Below are positions 1 through 6,800 of a DNA stretch of 7,005 nt, piece by piece. The DNA comes from an uncultured Oscillospiraceae bacterium (GTDB lineage: Bacteria; Bacillota_A; Clostridia; Oscillospirales; Oscillospiraceae). The stretch is from the NCBI GenBank assembly GCA_900757695.1, contig CAAEOU010000161.1, forward strand, positions 1 through 7,005. Reading direction: 5' to 3'. The notes under the pieces were generated by a model. It saw only the letters and a program-made list of their open reading frames with translations, had not been told where the DNA came from and searched no databases. Position 1 is the first letter of the stretch; every line of letters starts with the position of its first letter. The position numbers and the translations under genes were made by a program.

Positions 1-578
1 AGATAGGTGCCGGCCCAACCGGGGCCAATGGCCGGATCGTGACACTTCAGATTTTCAAACTTCCGATCCGGATAGTCGATGCCCAGTGCTCCCATGGGTC
101 CCCGTCCAATGGCAAAGCACTCCCGGGCTTCCTTTTCATCGAAATCCACCAACCACTCAAAAAAGCGTCCGGTATTCCGCAGAACCTTTTCCACCAGCGA
201 ATCCGGCAGGCAGCCCTGTGCTTCCTTAATGCAGTATTTCAGAAGCTTTTCCGTCTGATCCGGGATCCCGGCCTCCTGATGCCAGCGATTGTAGCCGGTA
301 AACCAGTTGTGGGCCAGCGTTGTAGAGCCGCCGCACTTCTTTGCCTTTTCCAGAACGATCACCTTTTTCCCGGTCAGCTGTGCAAACCGGATTGCGGCCA
401 CCAAACCGCCGCCGCCTGCGCCGATGACGCAGAGATCACAGCGTTTCTCCTCCGGTGCATGGGGCACAGGCTCCACCTTTTCCGCCGCCTGATCCTCGAT
501 GATGCTCTGGGGACAGAGCTCCGCACAGGTACCGCAGGAAATACAGACCTCCGGATCGATCCAATACTGGCTGCCATG
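1..578 (-). CDS. 4Fe-4S/FAD-binding oxidoreductase (fumarate reductase/succinate dehydrogenase flavoprotein-like), fragment lacking both ends
   Basis: The minus strand reads as an open frame of about 192 codons, running off the left edge and starting without an initiation codon at the breakpoint near 578. Seen: a ferredoxin-type cluster motif CISCGTCAELCP (510-545, CX2CX2CX3CP), a linker of about 30 residues, then a dinucleotide-binding motif CVIGAGGGGLVAAIRFA (GxGxxG at about 405-422) followed by KKVIVLEKAKKCGGST, whose acidic residue closing the second beta strand is typical for FAD ribose binding. Known of the family: FAD_binding_2 flavoproteins (fumarate reductase, urocanate reductase and 3-ketosteroid dehydrogenase relatives) reduce or oxidise C=C bonds, and some Clostridia members carry an N-terminal ferredoxin domain that feeds electrons to the flavin. 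The substrate cannot be inferred, because the catalytic part lies beyond the left edge. The N-terminus is missing: upstream of about 578 the frame is only the codon-registered antisense of the neighbouring solute-binding gene. Confidence 0.85.
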
Positions 579-592
579 AAAGGTGATGGCCT
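570..592. other. Breakpoint joining two unrelated truncated genes head to head
   Basis: Left of about 578, coding evidence is on the minus strand (ferredoxin plus FAD motifs). Right of about 587, it is on the plus strand (solute-binding protein starting at GLLYHDFPF). Each gene lacks its 5' end at this point and no bases are left for a promoter, leader or ribosome binding site. The exact base cannot be fixed by eye, and I see no inverted repeat, target-site duplication or insertion sequence here. It is either a metagenome assembly chimera or a genuine inversion/deletion end point. Confidence 0.7.
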
Positions 593-1358
593 TCTCTATC
601 ACGATTTCCCGTTCTACGGCGAGCAGCTTGCCTTCCGTGACATGGATAAAATTGGCTCCGGTGCAGTGGCCTGCTTCTATAGTGAGACCGGCGACATGGC
701 TTCCTTTAAGGACTTCTCCAGCGATGAGGACTTCCTTCTGACCGCCATGGCGCCTGTTTCCAAGGAAAAGGGCGACACCATCTACATGTCCGATAAGAAG
801 CCCTCCCGTGCCGATGATGTCCGCTGGGCTGTTACCACCGGCTGTGAGGACCCCGAGCTTCTGATTTCCTTTATCGACTACCTCTATACCGATGAGGGCG
901 CACTGCTCTGCAACTACGGCATTGAAGGCGAGACCTTTGAGTATGACGCTGACGGCGTACCCCACTTCTCTGATCTCATTAACAACAATCCCACTTACGA
1001 CTACCGGACTGCGATTTTCATCTATGTAATGGATTCCGGCCCCACCGTAGTGGATCCCATGCGCGGCACCGGCAACTATACACAGGAGCAGCTGGATTCC
1101 TGGGATCAGTGGCGTGACGCCGATCTCGACTACAGTCACGTGATTCCCAACAAGGTAGTTCTGGAAGCCGAGGATGCGGAATATAACAGCGTAAAGAGTG
1201 ACATCGAGACCTTCCTTGACGAGATGACCGTCAAATACATCACCGGCGAGGTCAGCTTTGACAGCTATGACACCGACTTTGTCGAAGCCCTGAAGGGCAT
1301 GAACGCAGAGCGTATGGTAGAGCTGTATCAGACTGCCTATGACAACTATGCCGCTTAA
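579..1358 (+). CDS. Extracellular solute-binding protein (family 1, lipoprotein LipO/AlgQ-like), C-terminal fragment
   Basis: About 259 residues resembling the C-terminal half of large (about 500-560 residue) sugar ABC-transporter binding lipoproteins of Clostridia, ending at TAA 1356-1358. Family-like segments seen: GLLYHDF at the left end, ACFYSETGDMASF, RWAVTTGCEDPELL, then YTDEGALLCNYGIEGETFEYDADG, and the C-terminal helix region EMTVKYITGEVSF...RMVELYQTAYDNYA. Full-length members bind an oligosaccharide or related ligand outside the membrane and deliver it to two permease subunits; the ligand here is unknown. The lipoprotein signal peptide and N-terminal lobe are absent. The frame remains open leftwards to an ATG at 39, but that part is the antisense of the flavoprotein and is not protein sequence of this family, so I do not use that start. 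A strong terminator follows 19 bases after the stop. As it stands the fragment cannot encode a working binding protein. Confidence 0.82.
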   Translation, partial: KGDGLLYHDFPFYGEQLAFRDMDKIGSGAVACFYSETGDMASFKDFSSDEDFLLTAMAPVSKEKGDTIYMSDKKPSRADDVRWAVTTGCEDPELLISFIDYLYTDEGALLCNYGIEGETFEYDADGVPHFSDLINNNPTYDYRTAIFIYVMDSGPTVVDPMRGTGNYTQEQLDSWDQWRDADLDYSHVIPNKVVLEAEDAEYNSVKSDIETFLDEMTVKYITGEVSFDSYDTDFVEALKGMNAERMVELYQTAYDNYAA

Positions 1359-1377
1359 TTTTCCAGCATAACCGAAG

Positions 1378-1419
1378 CACCCGGAGGAACATGTTTGAAG
1401 TTCCTCCGGGTGTTTTTTT
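1378..1419 (+). terminator. Intrinsic (Rho-independent) terminator of the solute-binding protein gene
   Basis: A perfect 13-bp GC-rich stem has arms CACCCGGAGGAAC (1378-1390) and GTTCCTCCGGGTG (1400-1412), a 9-base loop, and is followed directly by seven T residues (1413-1419). It lies 19 bases past the solute-binding stop codon. On the minus strand the hairpin has no following T-run (the bases read GCTTCGG), so it should terminate plus-strand transcripts mainly and is not a good bidirectional terminator for the convergent capG gene. Confidence 0.93.
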
Positions 1420-1430
1420 ACGTCAGCGCT

Positions 1431-2582
1431 CTATTGCAGCAAAGGTTTTCGCCACACCATCTGATCGACCACATGGGTATAGCTCTGAATGATCCCGGCC
1501 ACCCTGCCGGATACCTGCTCATCCAGATAATCCGGCACCGGCGTTCCGTATTCTCCCCTGCTCTGGCGCTGCACTGCCATATCCACTGCGCCCAGCAGAG
1601 AATCCGGATCAATGCCCGCCAGCAGGAAGCAGCCCCGTTCCATGGCCTCCTGACGCTCGGTAGAGGTACGGATACATACCGCCGGGAACGGATGCCCTAT
1701 CGAGGTAAAAAAACTGCTCTCCTCCGGCAGCGTCCCACTGTCCGACACAACGGCAAATGCATGCATCTGCAAACAGTTGTAGTCATGAAAGCCCAGTGGC
1801 GCATGGCAGATCACATTTGGCTCCAGCGGGAAGCCTGACTGCTCCAGCCGCTTCCGGCTTCTGGGATGGCAGGAATACAAAACCGGCATCTGATAGCGCT
1901 GTGCCATTTCATTGATGGCGGTGAACAGCAAGCGGAAGTTTTCCTCCGTGTCTATGTTCTCTTCCCGATGAGCCGACAGCAGGATGTATTGTCCCGGCAA
2001 CAGATTCAGCCGCTCATGGATATCACTTTCTTCTATTGCAGAAAGGTTTTTATGGAGCACCTCTGCCATGGGCGATCCCACCACAAAGGTACGTTCTCCG
2101 GGCATTCCGCCCTGTAAAAGCCATCTTCTGGCCTGCTCCGAGTAGCAGAGATTCACGTCGCTGATGACGTCCACCAGCCGCCGATTTGTCTCTTCCGGCA
2201 GGCACTCGTCCTTGCATCGGTTCCCCGCTTCCATATGGAAGATGGGGATATGGAGCCTTTTGGCGCCGATCACAGAAAGGCAGGAATTTGTATCCCCCAG
2301 CACCAGCACCGCATCCGGTTTTTCCCGGCACATGAGCTGATAGCTTTTGGCAATGATATTCCCCATGGTCTGGCCCAGATCCTCTGCCGCTGCATTCAGA
2401 TAGACATCCGGCGCTCTAAGCTGCAAATCCCGAAAAAATACGCCGCTGAGGCTGTCATCATAATTCTGCCCCGTATGCACCAGCAGCTGGTCAAAATACA
2501 CATCGCAGCACTTGATGATCTCCGAGAGCCGGATGATCTCCGGGCGGGTCCCTACGATCGTCATGAGCCTGAGTCGTTTCAC
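1431..2582 (-). CDS. capG: UDP-2-acetamido-2,6-dideoxy-L-talose 2-epimerase (CapG/FnlC/WbjD type; non-hydrolysing UDP-GlcNAc 2-epimerase family)
   Basis: Product of 383 residues, the usual length for this family (about 370-390). It should convert UDP-N-acetyl-L-pneumosamine to UDP-N-acetyl-L-fucosamine in the cytoplasm, the last step of L-FucNAc donor synthesis. Family landmarks seen: GTRPEIIRL near the N-terminus (residues 11-19), LVLGDTNS (Asp about 97), HMEAGNRCKDECLPEETNRR (Glu about 118 and Glu 130/131), LSAHREENID (His about 205) and SDSGTLPEESS (about 280-290). The EAGNRC...PEE(T/I)NR form is typical of the CapG/FnlC branch, while WecB has EAGLR. The adjacent capF supports this over a plain UDP-ManNAc-forming enzyme. 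The start is GTG at 2582-2580, chosen because AGGAGG lies 7 bases upstream and the start overlaps the capF stop as GTGA; the in-frame ATG at 2600 lies upstream of that Shine-Dalgarno. Stop is TAG. No terminator is visible after the stop on this strand. Confidence 0.9.
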   Translation of the reverse strand: MKRLRLMTIVGTRPEIIRLSEIIKCCDVYFDQLLVHTGQNYDDSLSGVFFRDLQLRAPDVYLNAAAEDLGQTMGNIIAKSYQLMCREKPDAVLVLGDTNSCLSVIGAKRLHIPIFHMEAGNRCKDECLPEETNRRLVDVISDVNLCYSEQARRWLLQGGMPGERTFVVGSPMAEVLHKNLSAIEESDIHERLNLLPGQYILLSAHREENIDTEENFRLLFTAINEMAQRYQMPVLYSCHPRSRKRLEQSGFPLEPNVICHAPLGFHDYNCLQMHAFAVVSDSGTLPEESSFFTSIGHPFPAVCIRTSTERQEAMERGCFLLAGIDPDSLLGAVDMAVQRQSRGEYGTPVPDYLDEQVSGRVAGIIQSYTHVVDQMVWRKPLLQ

Positions 2583-3742
2583 AGCGTCACCTCCTGCCAA
2601 TAGGTATCCGGCCGCTGTGGATCAAATATCTCGCTGGCCCAGATCAGCGTAAGGAGCGGCTCCGTACTGCTGAGATTCGTCAGCTCATGGGTATACCCCG
2701 GCAGCATATACACTGCCGTCGGATTCTCACCGCTGACGGCAATCTCCGTAATTGCCTCTTCTCCGAGCTTCCGCTGCCGGATCATCCCAAGGCCGGACAG
2801 CACCACAAAGATCTCCCATTTGCTGTTGTGATAGTGCTGCCCTCTTGTGACCCCCGGTTCCGCCCGATTCACCGAGACCTGACCGCAGCGGCGGTTTTTC
2901 AGCAGCTCCGTAAAGCTGCCCCGACTGTCCCGATGCACCACCAGCGGGCAGGCCGCTCTGGCCATGGGCAGATAGGACAGATAGGTGGCATAGAGCTTTT
3001 TTTCAAAGCTCCCCTCCGGCATATCCGGGAGCATCAGGGTCTCCGGCTGCCGTGAAAAGGCAGTCAGAAGCGCTGCAATTTCTCCCAACGTCCTGTAAAC
3101 GCTCCCAGGGGCATAGCAGTATCCCGCCTGATCTCGGCTGGGTCTGCCCTCCAAGGCCCGCAGAAGCTCCTCCATCAGGTCGTCAATGTACAGCAGCTCC
3201 AGCTTCTTCTCGGAATCGTCCACTCGAATGGGCAGCCCCCGGCTGATCCGCTGACAGAATGTCGCCACGACGGAGTTATACTCCGGCCTGCTCCACTTCC
3301 CGAACAAATTACACAGCCGGTAGATCATCACCTGTGCTCCGGTCTCCCGGCCATATTCTTCTGTCAGCCGCTCTGCCCGACGCTTGGAGGCGCCATAGGC
3401 TCCGCCGCCGTTCTCCGCCGCATGGATTGAGGAGGCCAGCATCACTGGAGGCGGGTTGGCCGCACTTTTCAGGGCATTGAGGAGCGTTGCCGTAAATCCG
3501 ACGTTTTCCCTTTCATAGTCTCCGGAATCCTCCGGACGGTTCACGCCCGCCAGATGGAAAACAAAGTCTGCCCGACCGCAGTATTCGTGCCATATGTTCT
3601 CAGGCGTTGCTCTGGTCCATTCCATTACTTCGTCAATGTACAGGCTCGTATGTACAGAGTCATGGCCGCTGCATATTTCCCGCAGACGCAGGACAAGATT
3701 TTTTCCCACAAATCCCCCTGCTCCGGTGATCAGCACCTTCAT
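2579..3742 (-). CDS. capF: UDP-2-acetamido-2,6-dideoxy-L-talose-forming reductase/epimerase (CapF/FnlB/WbjC type) with C-terminal cupin
   Basis: Product of 387 residues, close to the size of the Staphylococcus aureus CapF family. Known role: a bifunctional enzyme in which the cupin domain carries out C3 epimerisation and the N-terminal short-chain dehydrogenase domain reduces the C4 keto group with NADPH, giving UDP-N-acetyl-L-pneumosamine, the CapG substrate. Seen: the Rossmann motif GAGGFVG (residues 7-13), VFHLAGVNRP (61-70), catalytic-type YGASK (Tyr116, Lys120), YRLCNLFGKW (141-150), the linker motif KKLYATYLSYLP (248-259), then the cupin with RGSFTELLKN (274-283), GVTRGQHYHNSKWE (His303, His305, Glu310) and PGYTHELTN (His352), which are metal-ligand candidates. 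The start at 3742 is chosen because MKVLITGAGG is the canonical family N-terminus and a good Shine-Dalgarno precedes it; an in-frame ATG at 3802 would add 20 residues translated through an intergenic hairpin. The gene overlaps capG by 4 bases. CapE/FnlA, which makes its substrate, is not in this window. Confidence 0.92.
   Translation of the reverse strand: MKVLITGAGGFVGKNLVLRLREICSGHDSVHTSLYIDEVMEWTRATPENIWHEYCGRADFVFHLAGVNRPEDSGDYERENVGFTATLLNALKSAANPPPVMLASSIHAAENGGGAYGASKRRAERLTEEYGRETGAQVMIYRLCNLFGKWSRPEYNSVVATFCQRISRGLPIRVDDSEKKLELLYIDDLMEELLRALEGRPSRDQAGYCYAPGSVYRTLGEIAALLTAFSRQPETLMLPDMPEGSFEKKLYATYLSYLPMARAACPLVVHRDSRGSFTELLKNRRCGQVSVNRAEPGVTRGQHYHNSKWEIFVVLSGLGMIRQRKLGEEAITEIAVSGENPTAVYMLPGYTHELTNLSSTEPLLTLIWASEIFDPQRPDTYWQEVTL
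2590..2595 (-). promoter_or_regulatory. Ribosome binding site of capG, inside the end of capF
   Basis: AGGAGG on the minus strand with a 7-base spacer to GTG at 2582. This ideal match decides the GTG start over the ATG at 2600, which would place the Shine-Dalgarno inside the coding region. The 4-base GTGA overlap with the capF stop implies translational coupling. Confidence 0.85.
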
Positions 3743-3748
3743 TTGAAT

Positions 3749-3756
3749 ACTCCTTT
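3749..3756 (-). promoter_or_regulatory. Ribosome binding site of capF
   Basis: AAAGGAGT on the minus strand with a 6-base spacer to ATG at 3742. It supports the MKVLITG start over the in-frame ATG at 3802. I see no convincing -35/-10 pair in the 65-base gap, so capF is probably transcribed from upstream. Confidence 0.85.
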
Positions 3757-3769
3757 CTGCTCTTTCGCA

Positions 3770-3799
3770 GTAATGGGCTGGCGCACGCCAGCCCATTAC
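3770..3799. other. Perfect intergenic hairpin between the surface-protein gene and capF
   Basis: GTAATGGGCTGGCG (3770-3783) and CGCCAGCCCATTAC (3786-3799) form a perfect 14-bp inverted repeat around a CA dinucleotide, so about 13 bp with a 4-base loop in RNA. It lies 8 bases after the surface-protein stop and ends 13 bases before the capF Shine-Dalgarno. No T-run follows on the minus strand (bases read TGCGAAAG), so it is not a standard intrinsic terminator. Possible roles are a weak or Rho-assisted attenuator, an RNA stability or processing element, or a protein-binding operator. Confidence 0.75.
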
Positions 3800-3807
3800 C
3801 ACGCCTT

Positions 3808-6800
3808 TTATGGAATCATTCGTCCCTCATCGTCAAAGGTATAGGTTCCGGCGGCCATCAGGCCGTTTGTTTTGCTGACATAGTATTTCTGACCATGGAT
3901 CACACGGAATTGGCTGTTTACATAATAGTAATTTTCATCCAGTCGGATCAGTCCCGCATAGGTCTTCATGCCATTCACATAATAATACCAATCCGCTTCC
4001 GTCTCCCGTACGATTCCGTTTTTCGTGGTATCCGGCACTACCATTCTGCCCTCGTCATCAAAGGAATATCTCCCCTGAGGCATCAGTCCGTTCGTCTTCG
4101 ACACATAATAGCTCTGGCCATGAATTACCTGCGCATCGCTCTTTACATAGTAATAGCTGCCGTCCAGTTGGATCAGTCCTGCGTAGGTCTTTACGCCGCT
4201 TACATAGTAATACCAGATGTCGCCATCCTTTACGATGCCATTGCAGGTATCGTCAGGCAGGATCAGCCGTCCCTCCGCATCAAATTCATAGGTTCTGCGT
4301 GCCAAAAGTCCGTTGTCCTTGCTGATATAGTAGCTTCTTCCATGGATCACCTGATACTGGCTGTTCACATAATAATAGCTGCCGTCCAACTGGATCAGCC
4401 CTGCATAGGACTTCACGCCGTTTACATAGTAATACCAGATGTCACCGTCCTTGACGATGCCGTTCAGGGTGGGATCCGCCCGCAGCATTTTTCCGTCCGC
4501 ACCGAAGGTATAGGTTCCCGCCGGCAGCAGACCATTGGTCTTACTGACCGTGTAATCCCGGCCCTTGATCACCTTGCAGGCGCTGTTCACATAATAGTAT
4601 TCTCCGTCCAGCCGGATCAGTCCGCCATAGGTCTTTGCGCCCTTCACATAGTAAAGGGTATCCGCTCCCACATCCGTGAATCCGTCAAACAGCTGAAGTC
4701 TGCCGGTTTCGTCAAAGGTATACCTTCCTGTGGTAAACTTTCCTTCTCCCCACATGGCCGGGTAGGGCACGTCATTGGGTTTCGATACATAATAGTCTCC
4801 CGTTACAGCGCCGCTTCCCGCCGCAAAGTATCCCGATGGGAAGTAGTAGTATTCCCCGTCCAGTTCTACAAGGCCCGGGTGCCATAGAATCTGCCCCTTT
4901 TGGATCCAAAGGGTCTGGTCATTTTCCGGGCTGGCGGCATCTCCGCCTTCCACCTTTGTACCGGCCGCTGCGATATAAAAGCCGCTGTAGGTGCTGTAAA
5001 AAACACCATTTCCATCAAACAGGAAATAACCCCGCTGATCATAGCCCCGTACGGCATAGTCGGTATTGTGCTCCAGATCCCATGCATCCGGGCCATAGCC
5101 CTCCGGATAAGGAAGAAAATAGATGCCGTCTATGGCCGCAGCCCCGCTCTCCGGATCCAAATAAAAGGTGTTTCCATCGATCTCCGTCCAGCCAGTTTTC
5201 TGAAGGGCTCCGTCCCGGTAATAATTCCAGCTCTCATCTTCATTCCGGAACCAGCCGTCCTCATGCCGCCACTGGGCATAAAGGCAAAGATCCGTTTCCA
5301 GCTCCGCCACTGCGCCTCCATCGGCATAGGATATGCCGCTTCCATCCGCCATGGTGTTCCAGCCCATAAAGGAGTGATTCTGTCTGGTAAACTCATTGCG
5401 GCAAAGGGCCGTATCCACGCCGTTCTCCACGGTCTGGGCCTCCATGGTGCCCTCGCCGCCGTTGGGGTCAAAGGTCACGGTATGGAATACCCGAGCGGTA
5501 CTGCTGTATGTTGCCTGATAAACTGCATCCTCCGTCACCGTGGTCAATTCCGGCTCCCAGCCGGTAAAGGTATATCGATACTGGGCGTCCGGGGCCTTCT
5601 CCGTACTGCCAGAATAGCTGGGCATTGTACCTTTTTCCACAGTCTGCGTGGTCTTGCTGCCGTCTACGATCCATGTGATCACCGCACCGGTTTTAGGGAT
5701 CACCTCTCCCTGCCGGAGAAGCGTTTCGCAGACTGTGCAGTAGGTATCACCGGTATAGCCGTCCTCGTCAAGTCCGGCCTCCTTGGCCCCCCGAATTTCC
5801 TCCACATGTCCTGTCGCCGGGATCACAATCTGCGCTGTGATCACCTGACCGCAAATATCACAGTGCTGCCCCTCCGTTTTTCCGGATTCCGTGCAGGTGG
5901 GAGATACTGCCGGATCCGACACAATGCGGTGGCCTGTAGCGGGCAATTCTTCCTGCTCTATCAGGACTTGACCGCAGACCTCACAGTGCTGTCCCTCCGT
6001 CCTTCCGGATTCCGTGCAGGTGGGAGATACCGCCGGGTCGATCACCGCACTATGGCCAGTGGCAGGCAGCTCACCCAAGCCCGAGAGCACTGCGCCGCAT
6101 ACACTGCATCTGCTTCCGGCCTCGTGACCGGGCTGCGTACAGGTAGGCTCTGCCGCTTCCACATCCTCCGGTGTATGTCCCGTGGCCGCAACAGCCTCCG
6201 TCCGAATCTCACCGCAGGCAGCGCAGGTATACGTCATGACGCCGTCCTCGGTGCAATTGGGTGCATCCGTCATCGTACCCGCATCCCAGCTGTGGCCCAA
6301 TGCGGGAATGTCCTCCTGCGCAATCAGTACTTGGCCGCAGACGGAACAGTACTTTCCCTCCGTCTTTCCCGGCAGCGTGCAGGTGGGCGCAACCGCTGCG
6401 CTGGCAGTCTCTGTATGCCCCTTAGCCGGAATTACCGTTCCGGCTTCCAGCATCTCGCCGCACACGGTGCAGCAGGTATCACCGGAATATCCATCCTCCG
6501 TGCAGGATGCGTCCTGCTGATCTCTCAGTTCCGTCTTGATATGCTGGCATTGCCACTGTGCATACAGGGTGATATTCTCGCTGAGATTTACTGCTGCCCC
6601 ATCATCATAGGCCACGCCACTTCCATCTGCCTCGGTGTTCCAGCCCGTAAATGCATAGCCCTCCCGGACAAATGCATTGGCATTCAGCGCCGTATCGCTC
6701 CCCAGTGCCATGGTCTGAGCTTCCATATTTCCATCGCCGCCGTTGGGATCAAAGGTCACCGTGACCTCCGCCGCCGTGCCGCCGACCCATACGCCGTCTT

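Noticed and set aside
39..570. N-terminal 175 or so codons of the long plus-strand open frame as a protein
   Set aside because: They are the codon-registered antisense of a minus-strand sequence with clear ferredoxin and FAD motifs. The plus-strand translation is Cys/His/Leu-rich with no family resemblance.
374..577. Minus-strand 67-codon frame beginning ATG at 577
   Set aside because: It is an Arg/Ser-rich out-of-frame shadow of the flavoprotein.
579..830. Extension of the flavoprotein N-terminus on the minus strand (for example KGSHVAGLTIEAGH)
   Set aside because: It stays open and looks protein-like only because it is the exact codon-registered antisense of the solute-binding protein, whose plus-strand motifs are convincing.
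1395..1838. Plus-strand 147-codon open frame
   Set aside because: It begins inside the terminator hairpin and is antisense to the C-terminal part of capG, with no recognisable domain.
2598..2600. ATG at 2600 as the capG start
   Set aside because: It lies upstream of a perfect AGGAGG that is ideally spaced for GTG at 2582, and the family N-terminus fits the GTG start.
3743..3802. ATG at 3802 as the capF start
   Set aside because: It would add 20 residues encoded by the intergenic hairpin and the ribosome binding site; family members start at MKVLITGAGG.
3895..4887. Plus-strand 330-codon open frame rich in Ile/Val with repeated HIIIAAVQLDQ-like segments
   Set aside because: It is the antisense of the Tyr-rich wall-binding repeats; Tyr and Asn codons read backwards as Ile/Val. 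Its periodicity is that of the real gene.
5683..6549. CRISPR-like array or noncoding tandem repeat
   Set aside because: The periodic sequence keeps one reading frame with conserved residues and variable third positions, so it encodes protein repeats.
6757..6759. GTG at 6759 as the start of the surface protein
   Set aside because: The frame remains open to 7005 and the GTG is inside a conserved TVTFDPNGG motif, so it is an internal Val codon of a gene that continues beyond the window.
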